Part shown: piece by piece, positions 55,000-64,000 of the stretch
Numbering within the stretch: position 1 is the first letter of the stretch
Layout of the letters: each line of letters opens with the position of its first letter
Assembly (NCBI RefSeq): GCF_000215745.1
Contig: NC_015663.1
Span: forward strand, 1,736,001-1,800,000
Length of the DNA: 64,000 nucleotides
Direction of reading: 5' to 3'
DNA from: Klebsiella aerogenes KCTC 2190
Lineage (GTDB): Bacteria; Pseudomonadota; Gammaproteobacteria; Enterobacterales; Enterobacteriaceae
Program-made: the position numbers and the translations under genes
Notes under the pieces: model-generated
What the model was told of the DNA's origin: nothing
Databases searched by the model: none
The model's input: only the letters and a program-made list of their open reading frames with translations

Positions 55000-55998
55000 A
55001 TGATGCCAGAATCCACGTCTACCGCTTTTGCCGCCCACCGTTTTTCTATCGCGCCCATGCTTGATTGGACCGACAGACATTGCCGCTATTTCCTGCGTCT
55101 GCTGTCGCGCCATACTCTGCTGTATACCGAAATGGTCACTACCGGCGCGATTATTCACGGTAAAGGCGACTATCTGGCCTATAGCGAAGAAGAACATCCG
55201 GTAGCGCTGCAGCTGGGGGGGAGCGATCCTGCGGCATTGGCGCAATGCGCAAAGCTCGCCGAGGCGCGCGGCTATGACGAGATTAACCTCAACGTCGGCT
55301 GCCCCTCTGACCGCGTGCAGAACGGGATGTTTGGCGCTTGTCTGATGGGCAATGCCGCGCTGGTGGCGGACTGCATCAAAGCGATGCGCGACGTGGTGTC
55401 GATCCCGGTAACGGTAAAAACCCGTATTGGCATTGACGATCGGGATAGCTATGAATTCCTGTGTGATTTCATTGAGACCGTCTCCGGCAAAGGGGAGTGT
55501 GAGATGTTCATCATTCACGCCCGTAAAGCCTGGCTTTCCGGCCTGAGCCCGAAAGAGAACCGTGAAATCCCGCCGCTGGATTATCCGCGCGTCTGGCAAC
55601 TGAAACGTGATTTTCCGCATCTGACGATGGCGATTAACGGCGGAATTAAATCTCTGGCAGAGGCCAAACAGCAGCTTGAGCACATGGATGGCGTGATGGT
55701 GGGGCGTGAAGCCTATCAAAATCCGGGCATTCTGGCTTCTGTGGATCGCGAGATATTCGGCGTCGACGGCGCGGATGCCGATCCGGTGGCGGTGGTGCGC
55801 GCAATGTACCCCTATATCGAGCGTGAGCTCAGCAACGGCACCTATCTTGGCCATATTACCCGCCATATGTTGGGGTTGTTCCAGGGGATCCCTGGGGCGC
55901 GTCAATGGCGCCGCTACCTGAGCGAGAATGCGCATAAAGCTGGCGCCGATATCAATGTTCTGGAACACGCGCTGAAGCTGGTTGCCGATAAGCGTTAA
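55000..55998 (+). CDS. dusA: tRNA-dihydrouridine(20/20a) synthase
   Basis: DusA reduces uridines 20 and 20a in tRNA D-loops using FMN and NADPH. From the ATG at 55000 it has 332 residues; the next codon is also ATG. The TIM barrel starts [20 protein letters not shown]. The catalytic Cys is in [19 protein letters not shown], the FMN site in VKTRIGIDD and INGGIKS, and the C-terminal helical domain binds tRNA ([19 protein letters not shown]). No clear ribosome-binding site precedes it, and the -10-like TATAGT at 54958-54963 suggests a short leader. Confidence 0.96.
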   Translation: MMPESTSTAFAAHRFSIAPMLDWTDRHCRYFLRLLSRHTLLYTEMVTTGAIIHGKGDYLAYSEEEHPVALQLGGSDPAALAQCAKLAEARGYDEINLNVGCPSDRVQNGMFGACLMGNAALVADCIKAMRDVVSIPVTVKTRIGIDDRDSYEFLCDFIETVSGKGECEMFIIHARKAWLSGLSPKENREIPPLDYPRVWQLKRDFPHLTMAINGGIKSLAEAKQQLEHMDGVMVGREAYQNPGILASVDREIFGVDGADADPVAVVRAMYPYIERELSNGTYLGHITRHMLGLFQGIPGARQWRRYLSENAHKAGADINVLEHALKLVADKR

Positions 55999-56081
55999 TT
56001 TTTTCGCTAAAACCTGGTCTTTTTCGCCACGCCCTGCGCTATTGCTGCAGGACGTTTTGTTATTATTCAATAAGTTATATT

Positions 56082-56097
56082 TGGCATGATTCTTGAA
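56082..56097 (+). promoter_or_regulatory. sigma-54 promoter of pspG
   Basis: TGGCATGATTCTTGAA has the -24 GG and -12 TTG elements with correct spacing. E. coli pspG is transcribed by sigma-54 with PspF, and this matches that site closely as I recall. It lies 42 bases before the pspG start. Confidence 0.82.
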
Positions 56098-56138
56098 ATA
56101 GCTAATCAGCTATCTGGTTATTTTTTCGGGAGAAGACC

Positions 56139-56381
56139 ATGCTGGAACTCTTATTTGTTATTGGCTTTTTTGTCATGTTGCTGGTCACCGGCATCTCGCT
56201 GCTTGGCATTATTGCCGCGCTGGTTGTCGCCACGGCGTTGATGTTCTTCGGCGGCCTGTTCGCATTAATGTTTAAACTGCTACCCTGGCTGCTGCTGGCG
56301 GTGGCTGTCGTATGGGTCATTCGGGCGATGAAATCGCCGACGACCACCCGCTATCGTCGTGAAGATCGCTGGCGCTATTAA
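56139..56381 (+). CDS. pspG: phage shock protein G
   Basis: PspG is a small inner-membrane effector of the phage-shock response. The 80-residue protein starts MLELLFVIGFFVMLLVTGIS and has two or three membrane segments up to about residue 63, then a short basic cytoplasmic tail (KSPTTTRYRREDRWRY). Length and ends agree with E. coli PspG (YjbO). It is monocistronic, with TCGGGAGAAGACC before the ATG. Confidence 0.94.
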   Translation: MLELLFVIGFFVMLLVTGISLLGIIAALVVATALMFFGGLFALMFKLLPWLLLAVAVVWVIRAMKSPTTTRYRREDRWRY

Positions 56382-56527
56382 GCCAACATTTTGGGTATTG
56401 AGCGGTATGTCACAACCTGAGTAATTTTGCATAAAACAGCGTAGGCATTGCGTATTAAATCTGTCACTATTAGCGCGATAACGAATTCATCGCGCTGTAC
56501 CCTACATACAGCCGAACAAAAAAAGTC

Positions 56528-56549
56528 AGGGCCTCCGTCAGGAGGCCCT
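56528..56549 (-). terminator. qorA terminator
   Basis: AGGGCCTCC/GGAGGCCCT with a GTCA loop is followed on the minus strand by GACTTTTTTT. Confidence 0.9.
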
Positions 56550-56574
56550 AAACTTTTCTGGCGATCTCACCCCG

Positions 56575-57558
56575 TTACGGCAGCAGCAGGCTCGACCCCT
56601 CGGTCACCCGGCTTTCCAGAATCTCATGCGCGCGCCGGGCGTCACGCAGGGCGTATTTCTGATTATCCGCCACATCGACTTTGATCACGCCGCTGGCGAT
56701 CAGCGAAAATAGCTCGTTGCTGGCTTCCGTCAGCTCTTCCCGGTTGGTGATGTAGCCTTGCAGAGAAGGGCGGGTCACATAGAGTGAGCCTTTCTGATTG
56801 AGGATACCCAAATTCACGCCGGTTACCGGGCCAGATGAATTGCCGAAGCTGACCATCAGCCCACGCCGCTGAAGACAATCGAGCGAGGCCTCCCAGGTAT
56901 CTTTACCTACGGAATCGTAAACCACGGCGACTTTTTTGCCGCCGGTCAGCGCCTTGACGCGCTCGGCAATATTCTCTTCGCGGTAGTTAATGGTTTCCCA
57001 GGCGCCGGCCTGCCGGGCGCGCTGCGCTTTTTGCTCGCTGCCGACGGTGCCGATAAGTTTCGCCCCCAGCGCTTTCGCCCACTGGCAGGCAATCAGCCCC
57101 ACGCCGCCCGCCGCCGCATGGAACAGGAAGGTCTCGTTGGCTTTTATTTCATAGGTTTTGCGCAGCAGATACCATACCGTCAATCCTTTAAGAAACGAGG
57201 CGGCGGCCTGCTCAAAGGAAATCGCATTGGGTAAAATCGCCGCTTTATCGGCATGCACGTTATGCACCGAGCTATAAGCGCCAAGCGCGGCCTGGGCGTA
57301 CACCACCCGATCGCCAACCTTGATATGTTTAACGCCGCTGCCGATTTTACTGACGATACCGGCGGCTTCGGTGCCCAAACCGCTCGGCAGCGAGGGCGGC
57401 GGATACAGGCCGCTGCGGATGTAGGTGTCGATGTAGTTGATACCGATGGCTTTATTTTCTACCTGGATTTCGTGCTCGGCAGGATCGTTGGGGGTAAACT
57501 CGACCGCATGCAGCACCTCGGGGCCTCCATGCGCGGGAAATTCAATTCGTGTTGCCAT
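56575..57558 (-). CDS. qorA: NADPH:quinone oxidoreductase
   Basis: Qor is a zinc-independent member of the medium-chain dehydrogenase/reductase family that reduces quinones with NADPH. The 327 residues equal E. coli. The N-terminal GroES-like domain contains YIRSGLYPPPSLPSGLGTEAA (about 46-66). The nucleotide-binding fold has AAAGGVGLIACQWAKALGAK (about 147-166). No structural-zinc Cys cluster is present, as expected for this branch. It is divergent from dnaB, with only 52 bases between the start codons. Confidence 0.95.
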   Translation of the reverse strand: MATRIEFPAHGGPEVLHAVEFTPNDPAEHEIQVENKAIGINYIDTYIRSGLYPPPSLPSGLGTEAAGIVSKIGSGVKHIKVGDRVVYAQAALGAYSSVHNVHADKAAILPNAISFEQAAASFLKGLTVWYLLRKTYEIKANETFLFHAAAGGVGLIACQWAKALGAKLIGTVGSEQKAQRARQAGAWETINYREENIAERVKALTGGKKVAVVYDSVGKDTWEASLDCLQRRGLMVSFGNSSGPVTGVNLGILNQKGSLYVTRPSLQGYITNREELTEASNELFSLIASGVIKVDVADNQKYALRDARRAHEILESRVTEGSSLLLP

Positions 57559-57610
57559 GTGAACTCCTTTATAATTTTGTGTCTCTCATTTACAGGTAAC
57601 TCCATTCACT

Positions 57611-59026
57611 ATGGCAGGAAATAAACCCTTCAACAAACCACAGACAGAACCTCGCGAACGCGATCCGCAGCTCGCCGGGTTGAAAGTCCCGCCGCACTCG
57701 ATTGAAGCGGAACAGTCGGTGTTGGGCGGTTTAATGCTGGATAACGAGCGCTGGGACGACGTCGCCGAAAGGGTGGTGTCGGAAGATTTCTATACCCGTC
57801 CGCATCGTCATATCTTTACCGAGATGGCGCGCCTGCAAGAGTCAGGTAGCCCGATTGACCTGATCACCCTCGCCGAATCGCTTGAGCGTCAGGGGCAACT
57901 GGATAGCGTCGGTGGCTTCGCCTATCTGGCCGAGCTCTCCAAAAATACGCCAAGCGCGGCGAACATCAGCGCGTATGCCGACATCGTGCGCGAACGCGCA
58001 GTGGTGCGTGAAATGATTTCGGTGGCCAACGAAATCGCCGAAGCCGGTTTCGACCCCCAGGGGCGCACCAGCGAGGATCTGCTGGATCTGGCGGAATCGC
58101 GGGTATTTAAAATTGCCGAAAGCCGCGCCAACAAAGATGAAGGGCCGAAGAACATCGCCGATGTGCTCGATGCCACCGTCGCCCGTATTGAGCAACTGTT
58201 CCAACAGCCGCACGATGGCGTCACCGGGGTGAATACCGGCTATGACGACCTCAACAAAAAGACCGCCGGGCTACAACCTTCGGATCTGATTATCGTCGCC
58301 GCGCGTCCTTCGATGGGTAAGACGACATTTGCGATGAACCTCGTGGAAAATGCGGCGATGCTGCAGGATAAACCGGTATTGATCTTCAGTCTGGAGATGC
58401 CCTCCGAGCAGATCATGATGCGTTCTCTGGCCTCGCTATCGCGTGTCGATCAGACTCGTATCCGTACCGGCCAACTGGACGATGAAGACTGGGCGCGTAT
58501 CTCCGGCACTATGGGTATCTTGCTGGAAAAACGGAACATTTATATTGATGATTCCTCCGGCCTGACGCCGACGGAAGTGCGTTCGCGCGCCCGACGTATC
58601 GCCCGCGAGCACGGCGGTATCGGCCTTATCATGATCGACTACCTGCAGCTGATGCGCGTACCGTCGCTCTCCGACAACCGTACTCTGGAGATCGCCGAAA
58701 TCTCCCGTTCGCTGAAGGCGCTGGCAAAAGAGTTGCAGGTGCCGGTGGTGGCGCTGTCGCAGCTGAACCGCTCTCTGGAACAGCGCGCCGATAAACGCCC
58801 GGTCAACTCCGACCTGCGTGAATCCGGCTCTATTGAACAGGATGCCGACTTAATCATGTTCATCTACCGTGATGAGGTTTATCACGAGAACAGCGATTTA
58901 AAGGGTATTGCTGAAATTATCATTGGTAAACAACGTAACGGCCCCATCGGTACGGTACGACTGACCTTTAACGGCCAGTGGTCGCGTTTCGATAATTATG
59001 CCGGCCCTCAGTATGACGATGAGTAA
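57611..59026 (+). CDS. dnaB: replicative DNA helicase
   Basis: DnaB is the hexameric 5'-3' helicase at the replication fork. The 471 residues equal E. coli and are almost identical to it. The N-terminal primase-binding domain (about 20-130) begins VPPHSIEAEQSVLGGLMLDN. The RecA-like motor has Walker A ARPSMGKTTFAM (about 230-241), Walker B GLIMIDYLQLM (about 338-348) and the C-terminal motif IIGKQRNGPIGTV. There is no intein. alr follows after 30 bases and may share its transcript. Confidence 0.98.
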   Translation: MAGNKPFNKPQTEPRERDPQLAGLKVPPHSIEAEQSVLGGLMLDNERWDDVAERVVSEDFYTRPHRHIFTEMARLQESGSPIDLITLAESLERQGQLDSVGGFAYLAELSKNTPSAANISAYADIVRERAVVREMISVANEIAEAGFDPQGRTSEDLLDLAESRVFKIAESRANKDEGPKNIADVLDATVARIEQLFQQPHDGVTGVNTGYDDLNKKTAGLQPSDLIIVAARPSMGKTTFAMNLVENAAMLQDKPVLIFSLEMPSEQIMMRSLASLSRVDQTRIRTGQLDDEDWARISGTMGILLEKRNIYIDDSSGLTPTEVRSRARRIAREHGGIGLIMIDYLQLMRVPSLSDNRTLEIAEISRSLKALAKELQVPVVALSQLNRSLEQRADKRPVNSDLRESGSIEQDADLIMFIYRDEVYHENSDLKGIAEIIIGKQRNGPIGTVRLTFNGQWSRFDNYAGPQYDDE

Positions 59027-59056
59027 ACCTCCGTCTGTCTTTTTTAAGGAATTCAA

Positions 59057-60136
59057 ATGCAAGCGGCAACTGTAGTTATCAACCGCCGCGCTCTGCGACA
59101 CAACCTGCAACGCCTGCGTGAACTGGCTCCTGCCAGCAAACTGGTTGCGGTGGTGAAAGCGAACGCCTACGGACACGGCCTTCTTGAGACCGCGCGAACG
59201 CTGACCGACGCCGATGCCTTCGGCGTCGCCCGCCTGGAGGAGGCGCTGCGCCTGCGTGAAGGGGGGATTACCCAACCGATATTGCTGCTGGAAGGTTTCT
59301 TTGAAGCGGCGGATCTGGCGCTGATTTCCGCGCAGCGCCTGCATACCGTGGTACATAGCCCGGAACAGCTGGCGGCGCTCGAACAAGCGGAACTGGCCGA
59401 ACCGGTTACCGTCTGGATGAAGCTGGATACCGGTATGCATCGCCTTGGCGTACTGCCGGAACAGGCCGAAGCGTTTTATCAGCGGCTAAGCCGGTGCAAA
59501 AATGTCCGCCAGCCGGTGAATATCGTCAGCCATTTCGCTCGCGCCGATGAGCCTGAATGCGGCGCGACCGAGCGTCAGCTGGATATTTTCACCACCTTTA
59601 CCGAAGGTAAGCCGGGGCTGCGTTCTATTGCCGCCTCGGGCGGGATCCTGCTGTGGCCGCAGTCGCATTTCGACTGGGCGCGGCCGGGCATCATTCTCTA
59701 TGGCGTTTCGCCGCTGGAGAACCACTCTACCGGTGAGGATTTCGGCTGCCTGCCGGTCATGTCGCTGACCTCCAGCCTGATTGCGGTGCGCGAGCATAAA
59801 GCCGGGGAGCCGGTGGGCTACGGCGGCACCTGGATTAGCGAGCGCGATACCCGCCTCGGCGTCGTGGCGATGGGCTATGGCGATGGCTATCCACGCGCCG
59901 CGCCCTCCGGCACGCCGGTGCTGGTCAACGGCCGCGAAGTGCCGATAGTCGGCCGCGTGGCGATGGATATGATTTGCGTTGACCTCGGCCCTCAGGCGCA
60001 GGATCAAGCCGGCGATCCGGTTGTGTTATGGGGAGAAGGGCTCCCCGTTGAGCGCATCGCGGAAATAACGAAAGTGAGTGCTTACGAACTTATCACTCGC
60101 CTGACCTCCAGGCTGGCTATCCGTTACCTCGACTAA
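59057..60136 (+). CDS. alr: alanine racemase (biosynthetic)
   Basis: Alr interconverts L- and D-alanine with PLP, supplying peptidoglycan precursors. The 359 residues equal E. coli. The PLP lysine is Lys34 in [12 protein letters not shown]. The second catalytic base, a tyrosine, lies in [12 protein letters not shown] (about 253-264). [13 protein letters not shown] near 300 is the conserved substrate-side segment. AAGGAATTCAA precedes the ATG. It is the constitutive paralogue in E. coli, with dadX elsewhere. Confidence 0.97.
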   Translation: MQAATVVINRRALRHNLQRLRELAPASKLVAVVKANAYGHGLLETARTLTDADAFGVARLEEALRLREGGITQPILLLEGFFEAADLALISAQRLHTVVHSPEQLAALEQAELAEPVTVWMKLDTGMHRLGVLPEQAEAFYQRLSRCKNVRQPVNIVSHFARADEPECGATERQLDIFTTFTEGKPGLRSIAASGGILLWPQSHFDWARPGIILYGVSPLENHSTGEDFGCLPVMSLTSSLIAVREHKAGEPVGYGGTWISERDTRLGVVAMGYGDGYPRAAPSGTPVLVNGREVPIVGRVAMDMICVDLGPQAQDQAGDPVVLWGEGLPVERIAEITKVSAYELITRLTSRLAIRYLD

Positions 60137-60164
60137 CTACGGTCAGTGGCATATTTCCCCGATT

Positions 60165-60184
60165 ACGCTACGCTTATCGGGGTA
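60165..60184. repeat. short inverted repeat after alr
   Basis: CCCGATTACGCTACGCTTAT-CGGGG forms a small hairpin (CCCCGAT/ATCGGGG) between alr and tyrB. It has the look of a degenerate REP or terminator stem without a T tract. No gene is visible in the 184-base gap. Confidence 0.45.
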
Positions 60185-60320
60185 ATGAGCAGGGGCGGCG
60201 CACGGCGTCGCCCATGTTTGCAGCGATCTTTGTCGATAACTTACCAACATCCCCTCGACCTTCCCCAACTTCCGGTTTATTGTGTAAATACCTGCTTTCG
60301 TAAACCTGGAGATACATCTC

Positions 60321-61514
60321 GTGTTTCAAAAAGTTGACGCCTACGCCGGCGACCCCATTCTCTCCTTGATGGAGCGTTTCAAAGAAGATCCGCGTAGTGA
60401 CAAAGTGAACCTCAGCATCGGTCTTTACTACAACGAAGACGGCATTATTCCGCAACTACAGGCCGTGGCGGATGCCGAAGCACGACTCAATGCCCAGCCG
60501 CACGGCGCCTCGCTGTATCTGCCGATGGAAGGTCTCAATAGCTACCGCCACGCCATTGCGCCGCTGTTATTTGGTGCCGACCATCCGGTGCTGAAACAAA
60601 ACCGCGTAGCGTCAATTCAAACCCTGGGTGGCTCCGGCGCGCTGAAGGTTGGCGCCGATTTCCTTAAACGCTACTTCCCACAGTCTCGCGTATGGGTTAG
60701 CGACCCGACCTGGGAAAACCACATCGCCATATTTGAAGGGGCTGGATTCGAAGTAAGTACTTACCCATGGTTCGATGATGAGACCAACGGCGTACGTTTT
60801 GAAGCCTTCCTCGCCAAACTACAGACGCTCCCTGAGCGCGATATCGTGCTGCTGCATCCATGTTGCCACAACCCAACGGGCGCCGATTTGAGCAACGCAC
60901 AGTGGGATGAAGTTGTTAAGGTGTTGAAAGCACGTAATTTAATTCCTTTCCTCGATATTGCCTATCAGGGCTTTGGCGCCGGTATGGAAGACGATGCCTA
61001 CGCTATCCGCGCGATTGCCAGCGCCGGCCTGCCGATGCTGGTCAGCAACTCATTCTCCAAAATCTTCTCGTTGTACGGCGAACGCGTCGGCGGCCTGTCA
61101 ATCGTCTGCGATGATGCTGAAACCGCTGGCCGCGTGCTGGGTCAGTTGAAAGCGACGGTGCGTCGTAACTACTCCAGCCCGCCTAATTTTGGCGCGCAGG
61201 TGGTGGCGGCAGTATTGAACGACCCGGCGCTGAAAGCCTCATGGCTGGCGGAAGTGGAAGCTATGCGTACCCGCATCCTGGCGATGCGTCAGACGCTGGT
61301 GGATGCGCTGAAAGAGGCCGTTCCCGGCAAAAACTTTGACTACCTGCTGAAGCAGCGCGGCATGTTTAGCTACACCGGATTGAGCGCGGCACAGGTAGAT
61401 CGTCTACGCGAAGAGTTTGGCGTTTACCTGATTGCCAGCGGCCGGATGTGCGTGGCGGGACTTAACTCGCGTAACGTCCAGCGTGTCGCCCAGGCGTTTG
61501 CTGCCGTAATGTAA
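60321..61514 (+). CDS. tyrB: aromatic amino acid aminotransferase
   Basis: TyrB makes tyrosine, phenylalanine and leucine from their keto acids with glutamate. The 397-residue product starts with GTG ([20 protein letters not shown]) after CTGGAGATACATCTC. The PLP lysine is Lys247 in [16 protein letters not shown]. The substrate carboxylate arginine is in the C-terminal [16 protein letters not shown] region and GRMCVAGL. In E. coli TyrR represses the gene; a TGTAAA half-box (60282-60287) is present, but a full TyrR palindrome is not convincing. Confidence 0.96.
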   Translation: MFQKVDAYAGDPILSLMERFKEDPRSDKVNLSIGLYYNEDGIIPQLQAVADAEARLNAQPHGASLYLPMEGLNSYRHAIAPLLFGADHPVLKQNRVASIQTLGGSGALKVGADFLKRYFPQSRVWVSDPTWENHIAIFEGAGFEVSTYPWFDDETNGVRFEAFLAKLQTLPERDIVLLHPCCHNPTGADLSNAQWDEVVKVLKARNLIPFLDIAYQGFGAGMEDDAYAIRAIASAGLPMLVSNSFSKIFSLYGERVGGLSIVCDDAETAGRVLGQLKATVRRNYSSPPNFGAQVVAAVLNDPALKASWLAEVEAMRTRILAMRQTLVDALKEAVPGKNFDYLLKQRGMFSYTGLSAAQVDRLREEFGVYLIASGRMCVAGLNSRNVQRVAQAFAAVM

Positions 61515-61533
61515 GTGCTTACTTACGAACTTG

Positions 61534-61557
61534 CCCTCGCCAGCGTTAAGGCGAGGG
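61534..61557 (+). terminator. hairpin after tyrB
   Basis: CCCTCGCC/GGCGAGGG with an AGCGTTAA loop. No T tract follows, so termination strength is uncertain. A smaller GTAAG-TG-CTTAC stem (61511-61522) overlaps the tyrB stop. Confidence 0.55.
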
Positions 61558-61762
61558 TAGTAGTACCTCTGAAGTGTGATCATGCTCTTTTTATATGACA
61601 TCTGCGCAGAAAATCCTTTCTATCTATGTGGTCAGGCGTTAAGGTCTTGGTGCATTAATGCGCTCACTCATTATTAAAAATAATAACGAATCGATTATTT
61701 AGACCCAAAATAACTCAGGTTGCCGCTAAGCGGCCTGGCGCATGAGGGGCATAGGGATAAAT

Positions 61763-62476
61763 ATGCGTAAGTTAACTTTGGCCATTAGCGCCACTTGTCT
61801 GTTGTTCGCTCTGAATAACTCCGTTGTCGCTCGCGCGTCCACTCCACAGCCCATTTGGGAAGGGACGAATGTTGCGAAACTCGCCGAACAGGCGCCGATC
61901 CATTGGGTATCGGTAGCGCAAATCGAAAATAGCCTGCTGGGCCGCGCGCCGATGGCGGTGGGTTTCGATATCGATGATACCGTGTTATTTTCCAGCCCCG
62001 GTTTCTGGCGCGGGCAAAAAACCTATTCTCCCGGCAGCGAAGCTTATCTGAAGAACCCGGAGTTCTGGGAAAAGATGAATAACGGCTGGGACGAGTTCAG
62101 TATGCCGAAAGAAGTGGGCCGCCAGTTGATCGCGATGCATATTAAGCGCGGCGACAGCATTTACTTCGTCACCGGCCGCAGCCAGACCAAAACTGAGACC
62201 GTCTCCAAAACCCTGCAGGATGATTTCCTGATCCCTGGTGCTAACATGAACCCGGTGATTTTTGCCGGCGATAAGCCCGGCCAGAACACGAAAACTCAGT
62301 GGTTACGCGAGAAGAATATCAAAGTCTTCTACGGGGACTCTGACAACGATATCTCGGCGGCCCGCGATGCCGATGCGCGAGGAATTCGCGTGCTGCGTGC
62401 GGCAAACTCCTCCTATAAACCTTTGCCGATGGCCGGGTCGCAGGGGGAAGAGGTGATTGTGAATTCAGAATATTAA
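61763..62476 (+). CDS. aphA: class B acid phosphatase AphA
   Basis: AphA is a periplasmic non-specific phosphatase and phosphotransferase of the HAD superfamily. The 237-residue precursor starts [20 protein letters not shown] and has a signal peptide of about 25 residues (cleaved near VVARA). The catalytic motif is [10 protein letters not shown] with nucleophile Asp69 and acid/base Asp71; [11 protein letters not shown] gives motif II and [20 protein letters not shown] motif IV. The GGGAT site before 61763 supports this ATG over the one at 61742. Confidence 0.96.
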   Translation: MRKLTLAISATCLLFALNNSVVARASTPQPIWEGTNVAKLAEQAPIHWVSVAQIENSLLGRAPMAVGFDIDDTVLFSSPGFWRGQKTYSPGSEAYLKNPEFWEKMNNGWDEFSMPKEVGRQLIAMHIKRGDSIYFVTGRSQTKTETVSKTLQDDFLIPGANMNPVIFAGDKPGQNTKTQWLREKNIKVFYGDSDNDISAARDADARGIRVLRAANSSYKPLPMAGSQGEEVIVNSEY

Positions 62477-62508
62477 GGCGTGTGAAACGCAACGCATCTG
62501 AATACGAG

Positions 62509-62535
62509 AAGGCAGCCGCAGGCTGTCTTTTTTTT
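62509..62535 (+). terminator. aphA terminator
   Basis: AAGGCAGCC/GGCTGTCTT with a GCA loop, followed by a T run. Confidence 0.93.
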
Positions 62536-62617
62536 GTACGAATTTCAGCCTTTGAGGTTTTACCTTTTCGTTTCTTGCTGCAAACTTAGAAGGATTCACA
62601 CATTACAGGAGTCGTTT

Positions 62618-63034
62618 ATGTGGCATCAGCAAACCCTGACATTAGGCCCGAAATCTCGTGGTTTCCATCTGGTGACCAACGAAATTATTGGTCAAATCCG
62701 CGAGCTCTCGCATATCAAGGTTGGCCTGCTGCATCTGTTACTCCAGCATACTTCCGCTTCCCTGACGTTGAATGAGAACTGCGATCCTACGGTCCGTTTT
62801 GATATGGAACAGCATTTCCTCAATGCCGTACCAGACAACGCGCCGTATGAACACGATTATGAAGGTCCTGATGATATGCCCTCGCACATTAAATCATCGC
62901 TGCTGGGCGTTTCCCTGATGTTGCCGGTGCAGAACGGCAACGTCATGTTAGGGACCTGGCAGGGGATCTGGCTGGGGGAGCATCGTATTCACGGCGGTTC
63001 GCGGCATATTGTCGCAACGCTCATGGGAGAATAA
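62618..63034 (+). CDS. yjbQ: UPF0047 family protein YjbQ
   Basis: YjbQ is a small conserved protein. Family members have weak thiamine phosphate synthase activity, but the physiological role is unsettled. The 138-residue product starts [19 protein letters not shown], with ACAGGAG before the ATG; the open frame upstream to 62534 crosses the aphA terminator. The conserved surface is [20 protein letters not shown] (about 44-63) with His and Asn residues, [19 protein letters not shown], and [12 protein letters not shown]. yjbR follows after 3 bases, so the two are an operon. Confidence 0.95.
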   Translation: MWHQQTLTLGPKSRGFHLVTNEIIGQIRELSHIKVGLLHLLLQHTSASLTLNENCDPTVRFDMEQHFLNAVPDNAPYEHDYEGPDDMPSHIKSSLLGVSLMLPVQNGNVMLGTWQGIWLGEHRIHGGSRHIVATLMGE

Positions 63035-63037
63035 AAA

Positions 63038-63391
63038 ATGACCATATCGGATCTACTGCTGTACTGCATGGCGAAGCCGGGCGCGGAGCAAAGTGTTCAT
63101 AGCGACTGGAAAGCGACGCAAATCAAGGTCGCGGATGTGTTATTCGCCATGGTGAAAGAGGTGGAGGATAAGCGGCCGGCCGTTGCGTTAAAGACCAGCC
63201 CGGAGCTTGCCGAGCTGCTGCGCGAACAACATCGCGATGTTCGCCCCAGCAGACATCTGAATAAAGCTCACTGGAGCACGGTTTTCCTCGATGGCTCTCT
63301 GCCAGATTCGCAGATTTACTATCTGGTGGATGCTTCCTATCAACAGGCGGTCGACCTGCTGTCGGAGGATAAGCGGAGGCAGTTGGCCTAG
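63038..63391 (+). CDS. yjbR: MmcQ/YjbR family protein
   Basis: This 117-residue CyaY-like-fold protein of the YjbR family has been linked to DNA-binding or genome-integrity roles, without a defined activity. It begins MTISDLLLYCMAKPGAEQSV and contains the family's KVADVLFAMVKEV and SRHLNKAHWSTVFLDGSLPD (about 69-88) segments, and ends with a helix carrying SYQQAVDLLSED. It is translationally close to yjbQ. The gene is convergent with the unidentified pair at the right end. Confidence 0.93.
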   Translation: MTISDLLLYCMAKPGAEQSVHSDWKATQIKVADVLFAMVKEVEDKRPAVALKTSPELAELLREQHRDVRPSRHLNKAHWSTVFLDGSLPDSQIYYLVDASYQQAVDLLSEDKRRQLA

Positions 63392-63392
63392 C

Positions 63393-63710
63393 TTATAGCC
63401 TGCCAGCCAGCGCCAGCAGCGTGATATCGAGCAGCCGTAACAACGTCGCCTGCAGCTGCGCCTGACGCGCGATGCTCTGGTTGTTGGCGCGAATGCGGGC
63501 AATATCGCGCTGACCTTCCAGCAGTAGCCGTAGATCGTCTTCGGTCAGCCAGCCCTGAGCTTTTTGCTGCAATGCCTGTAGCAAAAAGATGGCGCTATCG
63601 CGTACTTCGCGCTGCTCATCGCCAAGTACTTTATTCAGTAATGGCATCCATTCGGCGCTATTAATCGCGCAAGCGGACAACAGCGTGCGAATCTCCATGG
63701 TTGTCGGCAT
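63393..63710 (-). CDS. hypothetical protein, downstream member of a coupled pair
   Basis: I do not recognise this 105-residue protein. It starts MPTTMEIRTLLSACAINSAE, after a strong GGGAGGGAA site that lies in the end of the upstream gene. The stop and start share one base (TAATG), so translation is coupled. It is helical throughout. Residues about 10-60 look like a HEAT-type or helical-repeat segment (EWMPLLNKVLGDEQREVRDS), and the C terminus is Leu-rich (LLRLLDITLLALAGRL). No enzyme motif is seen. It ends one base after yjbR, tail to tail. Confidence 0.6.
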   Translation of the reverse strand: MPTTMEIRTLLSACAINSAEWMPLLNKVLGDEQREVRDSAIFLLQALQQKAQGWLTEDDLRLLLEGQRDIARIRANNQSIARQAQLQATLLRLLDITLLALAGRL

Positions 63711-64000
63711 TATTCCCTCCCTGTACGCTGACATTCGCCAGCGATAGCCTGTTGATAGAGATAAATGGTCTGCCGCGTTAAATATTGCGCTTCGGCAGGG
63801 GTAAAGGGCGCGCCCAGCATCTGGCGATGGGCGTAAACGCGTAAATAGTTACCTTCAAGTATCCTGAAATTTTCCTGGCGCAGCGCGTCGCCTTGGGCGA
63901 TCGCCTGCGTGAACTGCTGGCGAATCTGTTCATCTTCCTTGTTCAATTGTTGATCGTCCTCCGTCGCTGCGGTGGCGATGAACTGCAAATGCAACTGCTT
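63710..64000 (-). CDS. hypothetical protein, upstream member of a coupled pair (runs off the window)
   Basis: The visible C-terminal part of about 96 residues is charged and helical (QLNKEDEQIRQQFTQAIAQG, ENFRILEGNYLRVYAHRQML). It ends QAIAGECQRTGRE. The true start is outside the window; the ATG at 63994 need not be it. I do not recognise the family. It is coupled by a one-base overlap to the gene at 63393-63710, and both lie where E. coli would proceed from yjbR to uvrA, so they are a lineage-specific insertion. Confidence 0.5.
   Translation of the reverse strand, partial: KQLHLQFIATAATEDDQQLNKEDEQIRQQFTQAIAQGDALRQENFRILEGNYLRVYAHRQMLGAPFTPAEAQYLTRQTIYLYQQAIAGECQRTGRE

Noticed and set aside
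60277..60300. TyrR box upstream of tyrB
   Set aside because: Only a TGTAAA half-site is present; the second half of the palindrome does not match at the required spacing.

Overview
The window reads as a chromosomal segment of a gammaproteobacterium of the family Enterobacteriaceae. Most genes and their order match the 90-92 minute region of Escherichia coli as I know it: purHD, an rRNA operon, metA-aceBAK-iclR, metH, pepE, rluF, lysC, pgi, psiE, malGFE/malK-lamB-malM, ubiCA, plsB/dgkA, lexA-dinF, zur, dusA, pspG, qorA/dnaB, alr, tyrB, aphA, yjbQR. The 16S variable regions, the LamB sequence and the non-E. coli accessory genes suggest the Klebsiella/Raoultella group. That genus call is inference from memory, not from a database search.

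Layout. Positions 1-2200 hold purD (partial) and purH on the minus strand, with a PurR operator. Positions 2370-7745 hold a complete rRNA operon (P1/P2, 16S, tRNA-Glu, 23S, 5S, terminator), followed by a duplicated terminator/REP unit. Positions 8100-19400 hold an orphan ORF, metA with MetJ boxes, the glyoxylate operon aceBAK with its repressor gene iclR, and cobalamin-dependent metH. Positions 19500-23520 hold yjbB, pepE, a ymjA-like gene, rluF and yjbD.

The first accessory block lies between yjbD and lysC (about 23560-30720). It has a HigBA-type toxin-antitoxin pair, a PanS-type transporter, and an RNA-repair locus: the CARF/sigma-54 activator gene rtcR, divergent from slipin-rtcB-RlaP (a nucleotidyltransferase). 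The intergenic DNA carries paired dyads, a strong sigma-54 promoter and a roughly 290-nt structured leader. That leader contains a near-perfect tRNA T-arm. There is no rtcA and no Ro60 gene. I consider this locus the most interesting part of the window.

lysC has a lysine riboswitch, and a 92-nt palindromic element sits between the riboswitch and the ribosome-binding site. After pgi, the second accessory block (34549-37954) holds a hexapeptide acyltransferase and a cyuA-like desulfidase/azlC/azlD/ridA cluster. Its logic fits 2-aminoacrylate formation and clearance.

Positions 38300-46620 hold psiE and the maltose regulon, with MalT/CRP control and a REP between malE and malF. The rest is housekeeping: ubiquinone synthesis, phospholipid synthesis, the SOS genes lexA-dinF (separated by an unusual heptamer repeat), zinc regulation, tRNA dihydrouridine, phage-shock PspG, replicative helicase, alanine racemase, aromatic aminotransferase, acid phosphatase and yjbQR. 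A pair of unrecognised overlapping ORFs closes the window.
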